A stretch of DNA of 60,000 nt from Symsagittifera roscoffensis (lineage: Eukaryota > Xenacoelomorpha > Acoela > Convolutidae). Location of the stretch: positions 51,294,684 to 51,354,683 of the forward strand of contig NC_087064.1 in NCBI RefSeq assembly GCF_963678635.1, read 5' to 3'. Below the pieces are notes generated by a model. It was not told the origin of the DNA. It made no database searches and saw only the letters and a list, made by a program, of their open reading frames with translations. Shown here piece by piece: positions 13,001-24,900 of the stretch. The translations under genes were made by a program, and so were the position numbers. Within the stretch, counting starts at the first letter, position 1; each line of letters begins with the position of its first letter.

Positions 13001-13044
13001 GAACACTTCCAAGAAGTTGAAGTTCCGCTCTTTTCCTTGATGCT
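7090..13044 (-). CDS. Kinesin motor protein, KIF6/KIF9-like (5' end missing)
   Basis: This encodes an ATP-driven microtubule motor. Exons read from the minus strand are 13044-12910, 10615-10517, 10260-10058, 8808-8666, 8545-8427, 8361-8272, 8205-8063, 7977-7536 and probably 7372-7090 (stop TAA at 7092-7090). Motor landmarks in order are [10 protein letters not shown], the P-loop [19 protein letters not shown], switch I NMRSSRSH, switch [10 protein letters not shown], then [17 protein letters not shown]. Phases agree through 7536; joining the last exon needs a missed small exon or another splice site. The second intron site is inferred as ATAG|gttagg to CAAG|AT. The intron at 10057 is GC-AG. 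A coiled-coil neck follows ([15 protein letters not shown]), then a proline run and a tail ([16 protein letters not shown]) resembling KIF6/KIF9. The first motor exon, with the usual N-terminal beta strand, was not found. Subfamily is uncertain; being a kinesin is not. Confidence 0.85.
9432..9876 (-). mobile_element. Family C element, near full length, in kinesin intron
   Basis: Read on the minus strand it starts GCTCCGACCATTTGAG near 9876 and ends GGCTATCCTTG followed by TT near 9432, about 445 bp. It carries the family core TTAAAGCCCTTTCAGTCGTG. The 3' hairpin seen in other copies is deleted here. There is no coding capacity, so it is non-autonomous. The design is described under the Helentron-like finding. 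Confidence 0.7.
11996..12290. repeat. Family F repeat (tRNA-like B box) in kinesin intron
   Basis: The stretch contains GTGCGAAGCTCAGCTTCG, a 7-bp-arm hairpin, near 12027. Downstream sequence (CTTGAGACGACAG, GATTGCAGTCGAGACCTG, then a T-rich tail) is repeated with changes at 34740-34940. The hairpin segment recurs at 28985 and 35058. It is probably a SINE-like or non-autonomous element. Confidence 0.5.
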
Positions 13045-13130
13045 CTGCAATAAGCAAATAATTGCTCAAGCGAAACAAAATTAGCTTGTCGCCGTGCAAA
13101 TGAAACTGAATGTTCCCACCCAGGGGCGGA

Positions 13131-13225
13131 TTTAAGGGGGGACTGTTACCTTTGAACTATTTTGAGATATCCATTTTTGGCTGACGGACCCCAAAATTTT
13201 TCTAAAGGCGCCTTTGGCGCCAATC
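13131..13225 (+). repeat. hAT-like MITE fragment
   Basis: It begins CAGGGGCGGATTTAAGG, the terminal inverted repeat type of many hAT-derived MITEs, and continues to CCCCAAAATTTTTCTAAAG. The same sequence occurs at 44411-44528, where it is cut by the LTR element. Confidence 0.55.
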
Positions 13226-13489
13226 TATCTATTATATATTTAAATGCGGGCTTCACTATCTCGCCATGTTTAAGCTTTTTCAACGTATTATTTTTGCATG
13301 TTTAAGCTATATCGTATATTGCAATGGTTAAGATTTTTTTTTTGATTTTCGACTTGATTTTAGTGTTTTATTCACCGAGTTTAAATTAAGCAGCCCAATA
13401 TTGGTATGCTGTCCGTATTCACCTACTTTGAATGGCCAAATTTTTTTAGCTAACGAAATAAAGCTCAAATTTACAAAATGATTTAAAAA

Positions 13490-14680
13490 ACTTGAAGTTC
13501 ACAACCCTGTAGTTGGGTACTGTCAGTACTATTAAGGATTGCGAGTCTTGCCTCCAAATATGACTGCTCAAATCTTTGTAGTTTTTGGACGTTTTTTGTG
13601 ATTTTTTCAAAACTTGAAATTCCCAACCCTGTGGTTGGGTGCTGTCAGGGTACTCTCAGGTGTTGCAAATCTTGCCTCCAAATATGATTGTTCAAATTCT
13701 TGTAGTTTTTGAGATATGACGTTTTTTGTGCTTTTTTCAAAAATTTTCAGAAAATTTTAATTATTATTATTTTTTTAAAATCTGAAATTCCCAATCCTGT
13801 AGTTGGGTTCTGTCAGAGTACTATCAGAAATATCAAGGGGCTGTAAGAGAAATATCAAGGATTGCGAGTCTTGCCTCCAATAATGACTGCTCAAATCCTT
13901 GTAGTTTTCGAGATATGACATTTTTTGTGATTTTTTCAAAAATTTTCAAAAAATTTAAATTATTATTATTTTTTTAAAATCTGAAATTCCCAATCCTGTA
14001 GTTGGGTTCTGTCAGAGTACTATCAAGGATTGCGAATCTTGCCTCTAAATATGACTGCTCAAATCTTTGCAGTTTTCGAGATATGACGTTTTTTGTGATT
14101 TTTCATTAAAAAAATTCAGAAAATTGAAATATTTTTTTTTCATAATTTGAAATTCCTAACTTTGTAGTTGAGTGCTCTCAGGGCACTCTCAGGAGTTAGA
14201 AATCTTGCCACATGCGATTGCTCAAATGCGACTGCTCAAATGCTTTTAGTTTCCGAGATGTGATTTTTTTTTGATTTTTTCAAAATTTCTCTTGATGAAG
14301 ACACAACCTTATTGTCAGCGTATACCCAGGCGTCTGAAATCTTAACTCTAATTATGAATGCTCAAATCATTTTAGTTTCCGACATAAGACGTTTTTTGTG
14401 ATTTTTTCAATTTTTGTCGGGAAATTTAAATTTAAAAAAAAATCACGAAATTTGAAATTCCCAACCGTATAGTAGGGTGCTATCAGGGGCTCTCAGTGGT
14501 TGCAAATTTGGCCTCCAAATTTCTCCAGAGGCCCATTAAGTTTTCGAGATGACGCGTTTAAAATGGGATTTTAAAAAATTTAAAAAGTTAGAAATTACCA
14601 ACCATGTAATTGGGTGCAGTCAGATTACACTAAAAGTTTGCAGATTTGTTTTCCAATATATGCGGTTTTTCCTGAGCTGT
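13490..14680. repeat. Degenerate tandem repeat, about 8 units of 125-200 bp
   Basis: The phrase CCTGTAGTTGGGT and variants recurs near 13505, 13631, 13799, 13998, 14163, 14304, 14470 and 14605. Each time it is followed by CTTGCCTCCAAATATGACTG and then GAGATATGACGTTTTTTGTG. Spacing varies from 126 to 199 bp because of indels. There is no coding potential. Confidence 0.85.
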
Positions 14681-14699
14681 CTAAAAAATTCGAAGCACC

Positions 14700-15010
14700 G
14701 GAGGTGCGTTAAACGCTAGTATATACTTAATTTGAGGGGGGAGCGCGCGCCGAAAAAGCGCGATTGTTTGGTCCAAGTTTTCAAAAAGCGCCTAAAACAC
14801 ATTTTAGCCTGTTTTTTTGAAAAATTTGCCTGCGGTGCAGAAACTTTGGTCAAACTAATGTCTTTATAAGGATTTGGGAGAGCTCAGAAAATCAATTTGG
14901 TCGATCTAAAAAAAGTTGATAATATTTTTGATTTTTTTTGAGAGTTCTCCCCTCGAGAAAATCCTAGACCCGCCCTAATTTTCCTCGAATCATCCGAAAA
15001 CCTTTTAAAG
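14700..15010 (-). repeat. Family E (hAT-like MITE) copy, inverted
   Basis: On the minus strand it reads GGGCGGGTCTAGGATTTTC with CTCGAGGGGAG. These are the hallmark strings of the repeat also seen at 15958, 16818 and 38901. The internal AAAAAGCGCGATTGTTTGG region matches those copies. One end is unclear. Confidence 0.55.
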
Positions 15011-15158
15011 ATATATTGCATTGCAAAAGCGACAATTCGTGAACATGTGATTAAGCGACAAACACTGATTCGCGCAAAATACCTTTCGCGCCGAGTGTCA
15101 GCGCAGCGGAGAAAGTGGTCGCTTCTTGCCAATGCGCCTTTTCACAAGCTGTCGCTTT

Positions 15159-15451
15159 TTTCCGACTTTCGTAACGAAAGTAACGGAATATTTGTGCTCT
15201 GGGTGGGTTTTTTTTCTTCGGGTCGAAAGAAGCTTATTTGGCATAATTGAATTGTTACTAGGGGAGAAATTTATCACTTTGTACTTGATAAGGCGTGTGG
15301 GGGGATGATTTTTCCAAAAAATCTCAAATTTTAGAAGAAAAAGTTGTTCATTTTATTTTGTTACATTTAATTTTTTTATGTTATTACTGCTCCATAAACC
15401 TTAAAAGGCTGTCGGAACATCCAAGGCTCCGCCCTGATACGAGGACTCTTG
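15159..15451 (+). mobile_element. Family A element, internally deleted
   Basis: The 5' end is TCCGACTTTCGTAACGAAAG and the 3' end is TGTCGGAACATCC, then a CCAAGGCTCCGCCCTG hairpin region and CTCTTG before TT. It is about 293 bp against about 534 bp for intact copies, so it has lost roughly half its interior. Confidence 0.75.
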
Positions 15452-15957
15452 TTTATCTTTGTTTTTTATAGGGTTTTTTGTTTCGTTTTCGTTGAATTTT
15501 GTTGGATAAGTTTTACATAACTGACTGTTTATACGGCAAATGATTTCTATTCAATTATTTGTTTCTCGCCGTTTTCAAATTCTGCTTTTTAGCGTTAAGA
15601 ATTTATCTTTTGTGCGGTTTGTAGCGCCATTCAAGGTGAATTTTGCGTTTCCAACATTACTGTTAACCAGCGTCCAATGCTTTGATACATTTTCTCATCA
15701 GAGCTTTTAGATACTTTGAGCCTTTAGACGGGCAATTCTTGTGTAATTTTAAATGAATAAATAATAAGACCGCTAACAATGTGATTTTCTGGAGTTCTGT
15801 TTCCCCACAATTCCTATGAAAAAATTTGATAAGTTTTTGTGATAGTTTTTTTACTATGATAAACCTATTTAGAGAAAAATTAAATTTCATTTTCGAGTTT
15901 TATCCGTTGAATAGAGTCGCGGGGGTGTCCTTTTCTCTGTTAATGAATACTCATTTA

Positions 15958-16257
15958 CAGTAGCAGACTTAGGGGGTGGGGGCCTCTCCTTGGTACAATT
16001 TTGAGACATCCATTGTTAAATGACCGGCCTAATTTAAAAAAAACGCCTATTTAATTCTTTTGAAGGGGAGAGCGCGCCGAAAATCTAAACTTTTTGGTCT
16101 AAAATTTTCGAAAAAGCTTAAAAACTTGTTTTTGGCCTGTTTTTCAAAAAATCGGCTTCGGCGCAGAAAATTAGTCCAAAATAGGGTCTTAGTAATAATT
16201 TGGAAGAGCAAAGAAAATCAATTGGACTACCTCGATAAAATCCTTGAGCCACCCCTG
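15958..16257 (+). mobile_element. hAT-like MITE, about 300 bp
   Basis: The left end CAGTAGCAGACTTAGG and the right end CTTGAGCCACCCCTG are imperfect inverted repeats of the CAGNGGCGGAT type. The interior has no coding potential. I could not see a matching 8-bp target duplication, so either the ends or the family call could be slightly off. Confidence 0.55.
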
Positions 16258-16817
16258 CCTTTTTGTGGAATCTTAACTGAACTTTTGCGTAATTTTATGT
16301 GTTTTTTGTGTAACCTTATTTTGAGGCAATCCTATTGTTTTCTGAATTTTTTTTTAAAAATATGTACGGATATGTTTCTGTGCCTATAATTAAAAAAAAT
16401 TTGAAAAAGGTCAAAATGTGACCTATTATAGCTTATCTTGTTAAAAGTTTTTTCCATTTTTTATGACGCATTTTTTATCTCTTCAATGTTTTCAAATGTT
16501 TTTTTTTCGTAACTTTAATTTTTGGTATTCTTTTTTTAACCCTTTTTAGCGGATATAAAGGATGGAATTGAGGCTTTTGTGTTTTGATAGCCGGGTCAAA
16601 TTTAGAGCAAAATTGAATTTAAAATAAAAGAACTCTTTAAGCGATAATTGGAGTAAATAGAAAAAAATAGATTATCTTCACACAGATTTTTTTTGTTTTT
16701 TTTCTGTAGAATCTGAATCACGATCCATAGGGCTTAAATGTGACACTGCATTTGAATCATTTTTCATTGAGATTTTCAAAATGGGCTGAAAATCAATCGA
16801 CTCGAACACAAAGTTCC

Positions 16818-17035
16818 AGGGGGGATCTAGGATTTTCTCGAGGAGGGGAGATTTCCGAAAATTTCGTCGACTTTTTTTAGGTCGACCAATCTAATTTTCT
16901 GAGCTCTCCCGAAGCTCTTAGAAGACTATGTCGCAGTCGAAGTCTTGAAAAACAGGTCAAAAAACGTTATTCGGCACTTTTTGGAAAACTTCGACCAAAA
17001 AAATTGCGTTTTTTCGGCGCACGCTTTTCCCTAGA
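16818..17035 (+). repeat. Family E (hAT-like MITE) 5' part
   Basis: It starts CAGGGGGGATCTAGG and contains GTCGACTTTTTTTAGGTCGA and GCGTTTTTTCGGCGC, matching the copy at 38901. It breaks off into a family B fragment. Confidence 0.6.
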
Positions 17036-17295
17036 AGTTAGTATAATCAAATTAATTATCAAATTTCCCAGTGAAATAAAAGTTTCGCCTATTGATCCAG
17101 TTTTCTCAAATTGAGTTAATATTAACCAAAAAATGTCCATGATAAATTTTTCTACAAAGTCAAAGAGCTTTAAGGCCATCTATTTTTTTCTTCGAAACTT
17201 AAAAGTTTTGAAGTTTTGAAAAACCAGTCGGTTTTTTTACAGTTTACTTGCGTTCATTTCTTTTTTCCAACTGTCAGGTGGCTATGTTTCACACT
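17036..17295 (+). repeat. Family B element, 3' part
   Basis: It shares GTTTCGCCTATTGATCCAG, AAGAGCTTTAAGGCCATC and the terminal CCAACTGTCAGGTGG with the fuller copies at 25586, 31621, 32440 and 42657. Confidence 0.7.
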
Positions 17296-17520
17296 AGCGA
17301 GCTTGCGTAGTGTATTAGCATGAACATTTTAATGCCAACCTAACTTGCAAATAAAAGTGCGCTTTTGCTATAATCACGATCTGTATGTAGCATTAGAAAT
17401 TTCATAACATCTGTTGTGTGCTTTATTTGTGGCTAGTGTTTGCCGATTGTTAAGCATCCGTGGCTGAGAGGTTAGGCTGTGAGATTTATAATTTCTAGGT
17501 CGCAGGTTCGAAGTCTACGC
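17296..17520 (+). repeat. Repeat with tRNA-like pol III boxes
   Basis: It contains an A-box match TGGCTGAGAGG near 17461 and a B-box match GGTTCGAAGTC near 17503, at tRNA-like spacing. The arms do not fold as a normal tRNA, so this is a tRNA-derived repeat, not a tRNA gene. The preceding 170 bp (GCGTAGTGTATTA onward) are repeated at 22040 and 35120. Confidence 0.6.
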
Positions 17521-17769
17521 AAATTCTCTCTAAGGAAAACTTTGCCTGTTGATCCAGCTTATTCAAATTGAACTAATTTTATCAAAAAAGTCTCAATCTT
17601 AATTTGTAACAAATCTTGCGGATGAAAACTTCAAAATTTCAATTATTTTTCAAGTCATTTTCGAAGGAAACTGTTTTCCAATATGCTTATTTCACTATGA
17701 AAATTGAAAATGCCTAAAATCTAGTCTTTAGTTATTAAAATCTAGTCTTTAACTAATTTCAAATAACTT

Positions 17770-17842
17770 ATTCTTTGTAGTTTTTAAGAATATGGCCGGA
17801 ACGTTATGTGCTGCTCGCACAGCAACCGGCTATCCTTTTTAA
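17770..17842 (+). repeat. Family C 3' terminus
   Basis: It reads GGCCGGAACGTTATGTGC, then a hairpin partner GCAC, then AACCGGCTATCCTT. This is the conserved C end. Confidence 0.65.
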
Positions 17843-18934
17843 TGCGTTTATTACGGTGATATCAATTTGAAAACCCAGAAGTTAATTCATATTTTCATTT
17901 AAATTTCAATTAATTTAAACATAAAATTTTGAGGCCACTCAGGTTAAGTGAAAAATTTTAACTTCAATCGAGACCTTTAATTTTTTTAAAATAAAGTTGC
18001 CCGAGCAGGATTCAATTCTACGCCAAAGTACACAGATTTTTGTGCCAATTAATTTCACATTTCATAGTTCCGCGTAAAACGCAAACAATCTGAGTTTTAA
18101 CGACAATATTACTTTCGATTTCTTTTTCAAAATTGCGAAAAGTGCCCTAAGCTAGCAAAAAACAGACTTCAGCGAAAACATGCAAATTGATACCACCATT
18201 TTTTATAATTTTCTTGAACAATTTTAATTTTGATTTTTTTAAATGGATATCACTGGTTTCTAATATAAAAATGCGTTTTAAATGTGGCTGTAGTTCGGGC
18301 CCAGGATTTACCGTAGTAAAAGTGCTTATAGGGTTGTATAATTTCTAAATCACGAACCTATCCGAATAGTGCTATTGGTGTATTTGCCTCCTTCCGTCTT
18401 GCAGTTTTTGGGTTTGAAAAGTCGACTGTACGTCTTAATGTTTCGTTGTGAAGACTGCATTTTGGGGATGGTGGTTAAATTGAAACATAAAATACGTAAG
18501 AATAAACTAATTAAAACTAAAGATTAATATTTTTGGAGCATTTGATAATTGAGTGATCGAATGGAGATTGACTCGTTTTAGGCAAAGTCGACTGATACAA
18601 TTAAATCAAGTTTTTAATCCAGAAGAGACTGGTGTAGCTGACAATGCGTTCAGTGGTGTTTTACGTTGCTCGTTAAAGGCAAGTTATTTTGCTCTGTTTT
18701 ACAGATAAAGATAGTTTACATTCAGCATTGCTTTTTGTTGTTATGCACCAATGTTTTTCGCGTGACGTTTTTGACTTCGATGATAATTGTAAACTTACGC
18801 GAACAGAGCGACTCTCGCTTATCATTTGTTTCACATCAATGGTAGTTGATGATTTCAGGTCCGACAATGAGAAGTACATTAACACATACCTGTCAAGAAG
18901 CAGCTTGAAAAAGCGGGACAGTCACTTGGTCACA
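17843..18934. other. Upstream region of GABBR1, no element recognised
   Basis: AT-rich DNA. The last 250 bp stay open in the GABBR1 frame but start without ATG, and are best read as 5' untranslated sequence. I saw no clear TATA box or initiator. Confidence 0.3.
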
Positions 18935-21900
18935 ATGGCCTCACTTAACGTTTTTGTTCACGCTCTATTTGTTTTATTGACTCAAGTGAGCTTGGCTGAA
19001 TATAGCAAAGATGATATACTCCCAGATAAGTGTGAAAATTTTTCCTCTGGTACCAAGTTCATCAACATAGGGGCCATGTTTCCCCTCAACGGGAGCTGGG
19101 ACGGGGGAGTGTCGTGTTTCCCGGCGGCTCAGTTGGCCTTGGCACACGTGAACTGTCATCCCTCGAGGTCTCTGGTGGATGGATATAAACTGAAGTTGCA
19201 AGTCACCAACACTTATGTACGTTCACTCATAAGAGCAAGTACCTCAATCAAAAATTTTGCCTGGACAACGAGAAATATATTGGAAAAAAATCATATGACT
19301 GAATGGGCTTTAATATACCATATTAAAGCCCATTCAATCTTTTGACCCATTCTGATGATTATTAGAAGTACCTGATTTTGCCTGGAAAAAATTGAGACAA
19401 CCGAATGCAAATTTCCTCTCCACTTTCAGTAGTCGTAACTACTGGAAGTTGGAAAAAAATGTGTTTTTCTTTTTAGCCCTAAAGCTGATAGTAGTAATTG
19501 AATTTTCGGAGTCGATCCTACTGAAAGTGAAATGAAAAGCGCACTCAACTGGGAAAAGTGCGGCGCATTGACTGCATATGATTTCAATATTTTGTTTTTG
19601 TTTAAAACATGTTTAAAACGTTTTTTCTTTACTCGAAACGTGTTTTATCTTTTGAAAAATCTGGTAAAAAAATTGAAGAAAGTGATTTGGTCCATCTGCA
19701 GACAACTTCAGTTGCGGGTGTCGTTTTTAGTGTGAACCTGGAAAGGGCGTGAAAGACTTGTATGACTTTCTGTATGAGTCATCGCCTGACACGCCCTCGG
19801 CTATACTGGGCCCTGGATGTAGCTCCGTCTCAACTGCAGTGGCTGAGGCTGCCCATTTATGGAATGTGCTGATGGTGAGCTAGATGTTGTTAATATTGAT
19901 GCATAGCAGCTTCTTTTGAGCATGATTTTTTTAAGAATAACAATGATTTTTTATGCTCGTGCCGGCCAACATAAGTTTTCCTTCGCTGTGAAATCTTTTC
20001 CGTGATTCTTTGTCAGTGCCACTCAAAAGCGGATTTAAAAAATTTTAATTTTTATAAAGGGACAATTTTCGATTTGAAGTACAGTTTCGAGTTTTGGATA
20101 GCAGTGGTATACAAAATGGCACATCTGGCCCGTTTTAACCAAAGTGGTACAACCGCGCTATGCTTAAACAAAGCAGGGTTTTACAAGTTGCACAATAGTT
20201 GGGTAAACAAGTTATAGCACCTAAAATAATGAAGATGGATTTTTCGGAAATCCTTCTTCTATTCGGAAATCCTACATCTGCTCCTGTGTGCTACTGATGC
20301 AAAAGTCTTGCCAGCTATTAACATAATTGTTAGTTCACTAGTTGTAACAAATTCCCTGAATTTCATGCTCATTAAAATGATTACCTTTGAATTGTGTTTG
20401 CAGAAAATAAAGAGTTTGCTCCTATTTTAGCCGATTTGTGTTTGAAGAGTGTCGAAAAAATGCATGAGAATGATGCTTTCTAAAGCATGCATTTTGCAGC
20501 AATGTGGATCGACAATAAGATGCTAACCAGGTAATTTTGCTAATTAATTAATTTGAATGTAAGATTTTTAATGCAAGCAACTTTTTTGAACTTCAGCATT
20601 AGGTAGTGAGGTTGAATATTCGCATTGAACTTTGGAAAAAATTGTTTCGCCCTTAGCATTGGGACATGAATTAGAGTTTGGAGCCAGTTTAAATGAAAAG
20701 TTCGAAAATTGATCATATATCCAATGCTATTAAAATGTTTCAGTTAAGTTTGGTGAGCTTATCTTTTCAGTTTTGCTAATCTTCGCTTGTCTTTGAATTG
20801 TTTTGTAATTACTTGGCGTTGTGACCATATATTTTCTTTCTTAGGTGTCGTATGGGTCTAGCAGTCCTGCGCTCTCTGACCGAGACAGGTTCCCCACCTT
20901 CTTCCGCACACACCCCTCCGCACTCATCCACAACCCCACCCGCCTCAACCTCTTCTCTCAGTTCGGATGGAAGAAGGCCTTTGTACTAGTCCATTTACAG
21001 GAAGTGTTCACCACGGTGAGATATTACTTTTATTATTTATCATAGGGTCCCCAAGAAGTTTATCTCTAACTAGAATTGGGGTGATAATTTCGACAATTAA
21101 TCTTCGAGGAAAAGAGAACATACGAGATATGAAGATCTGAAAAGTGAACAGCTTTTAGGCCTTTGACTAAGAAGTAAAAGGGTTTTTAGGATTTTTTGTT
21201 TGTCTTTAGCATCGATGCATTACTTTGACTTATGATTAGTTTCCATGTAAATCCTAGTGATGGTCATAGGGTTGAAAAGGTTGATATGGTGAAGAATGCT
21301 CTCATAAGTCATGCTGTTAACATACTATTTGAAAAGATCTGATCTGGTTTCCCCTAATTTTATCTGTTTTTTTTAGACAGCGGATGATCTGACCCAACAG
21401 GGGAAAAAGCATGGCATCGCCGTGAAGAGGTCCACATTCCAAACCAATCCTAAGAATGCAATCGAATCACTGAAGGCAAGTAGCTCTGAAACACCTCTGG
21501 TGAGAATCCTCTGCAATAGTTCCCGGAAATCATAATTAGCAAACAAAGCGTGTTAGGAAGTCAAAAAAGTGTGTTATCATGATACAAGGTAGCTTGAATT
21601 CAACTTTTAGCTGTAGTTTCAGCTTTTACTGTGATATTCAGAAATTAGTGCAAAAAAATTTCACCAAGATACGAATACCTCGCCCAGAGAGCTGCTTGCT
21701 TTATTTTTTAGGCTCAACTATATTTTGATTAATAACTAAACTTTTTAGGCTCAAGATGCACGAGTTATTGTTGGACTTTTCTACGAAACAGTAGCGCGTC
21801 AGGTCTTCTGTGAAGCGTATAAAGCAGGTCTGTATGGGCCAAAAATAGTCTGGTTCATTCTGGGTTGGTTTCCTGACAACTGGTTTCACCCGCGGAAGAA

Positions 21901-24900
21901 CGAACATTTGAGTTGTACTTTGGAGCAAATGCGTGCGGCTACCGAAGGGCACTTCACGACTGAGATCATGCAACTGGGATCAGAGGATTCTCCCACTTTC
22001 TCCGGAATTGTAAGTTGAAATGTGCAAGGCGAAATTCTCGGACAGCGTAGTGTATTACTACGAACCTTCTTTTTTTTCTAACCTAACTCGCAATTAAAAG
22101 TGTTCATTATTTGGTGGCACTCTTGCTATAATCACCATGTGTAGCTGGAAGTTTCACAGCATTTGTTTTCTGCTTTTTTGTGGATTGTTTGTAATTTATT
22201 AAGCGTACGTGGCTGAGTGGTTAGTGTGTGAGAATCATAATCTCTAGGTCGCAGTTGTTCCGAGATTTGTTCCGAGTTTTTACTCATTCGAATTTTATTT
22301 TTACTTTTTCTTATTGCACTTTATACAGCTAATTTTTGTATAGAGCTAGTTTTTGCCTCTGTGTAATTATTCTATTTTAAATTAACGGTTATGCTTGGAA
22401 TAAAGGCGTAGTAGTTGATTTTCTTCTCCATTTAGAAACCTCTGCACTTCCAGTCGAAATTGTTGGACAAATTGGACAAGGCCGGAAAGAATTCGGGAGG
22501 GTTTCCGGAGTCGCCTCTAGCATACGACGCAGTTTGGGCTCTGGCCATTGCGATCAACAAAACTATAGTTGAATTGAAGAATGAAGGAAAGAGCGTTGAG
22601 GAGGAGTTCAAAGCAATCAGAGACGTGACTGTGTTGAGCAAAGATGCGTTCTCGTTGTTGAAGAGGAATTTAGACAGGACGAACTTCATGGGAGTATCGG
22701 TGAGCATGAATGGAGATGTCTAATTGTCTCAGCTCATTTGCACCACACTCATCTGTTTCCATACGTTAATTTTTTTGTTTTCAGGGCAACGTGAGTTTCT
22801 TCGCGGGTGACAGAGTGTCGAGTGTGGCCATAGAGTTCATGAGCAGTTAGTTCGTTAATGATTCTACCCACAATTATACGTGAAACCAAAAAAAAAGAAA
22901 ATGTTCATTTAGCATGCTATTCTTTAGTGACTTTTCTAGGGGATGACTTGGTGTAATGACTAGGATGCTCTCTATATGTGAAAATGCTTAATATAATGTA
23001 GTGTGACGAATAATAGTAGTTGATTTCAGATGGTTCCTACTTGGACTATGGCTCCCACACTGAGAACTATGACGTCAGCATGGTCCAGAATGATCACGAC
23101 TTCTGGCCATTCAGTGGTAAGTAGAAAACAAAATCTCTTTAATGATGATTGAATGACATTTGGTTTTCAGTTTGTAGCTGAAATAATGTAAAATTGGGGC
23201 GTTTTATGCTTTTGTTTCGAGACATAATCAAAAGCTTGGTTTGAAATTTGCAATTAAAAATTGAAGGATTTGCTTGTTTCAGTCAAGTACCAGGCGCCGC
23301 GTGACCAGATAGAGATGAGAAGTGAGCTGGACAGATTGAAGCCCCCTGTGCTCTTCACATTCTCCATCTTCGCTTTTCTTGGGATGCTAATCTCCATAGC
23401 ACTCCTCATTTTCAACAACTCCAGTTTTAGAAATGCCAGGTAAAATAATCTGCGTAAATGGGATATACATTGATATATGTTTTATAAGTTGACTGATATG
23501 AAGTTTCGGATCAGTTTTCTGCCACTTCGCTCTCTAACTCATCTGTTGCTGGAAAAACTGTATGACTGCCAACCTGTGACAATCGATTAAACTCTTCTGG
23601 AGTCCCCTGGTCAGAAAACGTTTCAGGCAGATGTATTTTAAAATTCAAATGACTCCAGAAATATACTTTTTTTTCGTTTTCTGATCTTTTTTCTCTTTTT
23701 GAGCTGAGTTTGGTTCATTCTTCGTTTCTAATGAATCGGTGTGCGTTGTAGCATCATCTATAACTCGCAGCCGGCGATGAACAGCGTGATGTTGCTTGGA
23801 TGTGTGGTCACTCTGTTCTGTGTGTTCCTCAATGGTCTCACAGACGAACTGGACTCCTCCATCAGAACTGACACTCTCTGCCAGGTGAGGAGGAGGCATA
23901 TCAACAGCTGTTGCAATCGGTTTGGGTGCTTTAAGCTTGTGGGATTCTTCGAAATTAATACTTGGTTTCTAACTGTCCTCGTATGTAAGTTTCAGTTTTT
24001 ATACAACATATGATAAATGTTTGGCCAATTTTATACATCTTGGGTTGGGAGGGGACTAATATAAAAGACCCATTTGTTATATGTTTATATTTGATATACC
24101 TGAAAATAGTGCTGTTTTTAAATGCAGAGATATCTAATGTTCAATTCTGTCTAGGGTGTGTTGTGGTTGATGTCTCTCGGATTCACTCTGGGCTTCGGCG
24201 CCCTCTTTGCCAAAGTGTGGGCTCTGCACGTGGTTGCTGCTAAAATGAAGCCATCCAGGATGAAGGCTCTGGCTAAGAGCAGGGCGTCTCATGGGGGATC
24301 TTCAAATGGACTCACCAGCCCCACTTTGATCAGGTCCAAAGCCAAAATGACTCTGGCACAGAGGGTATGTAATGAACAACGTAGCCAATATTAATCATTT
24401 TTAAGAGTCGATGAACATAGTGAAAACTCTTATATATGTCCTGGTCCTGATGATTTTTTCTTTCAGGAAAAGTCTCTAAATTTGTATAGGCTCAAATTCG
24501 GTTTTCCGCGGTTTGACTTCTGATCTTTCCCAAGTTCAGCTCAATCCCTTTATTAAAGGGAAGGCAACCCCCACAATCGAACAGAAAAACGTGATCGTCT
24601 TCTAATTTCGAAAAATGGAGTTGTCGCATTACATGTGCGGATTAAGTACAGCTGAAATGTAATTTTCTATTTGCATATTGTTACAGCCCGAAATTCAAAA
24701 AAAGGTTAGTTAGCATCATTTAATGTTGGCTATTTTCAACGTCCTTGTAATTTTTCATCGCTTCTATTGCGTTGTTTAATGTGTCCCTGTTACTTGTGGT
24801 TTTTTTTCGTCCGATCATCTAAATCGAACTTGTAATGCGCTTCATGAATCGTGTGTAAAAGAAGAAATAAAGTTGAAGAAAATATGCAACAAAGCTTTCG

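Noticed and set aside
18689-18934. 82-codon N-terminal extension of GABBR1
   Set aside because: The upstream frame opens without ATG, has no homology, and the ATG at 18935 starts a proper signal peptide.
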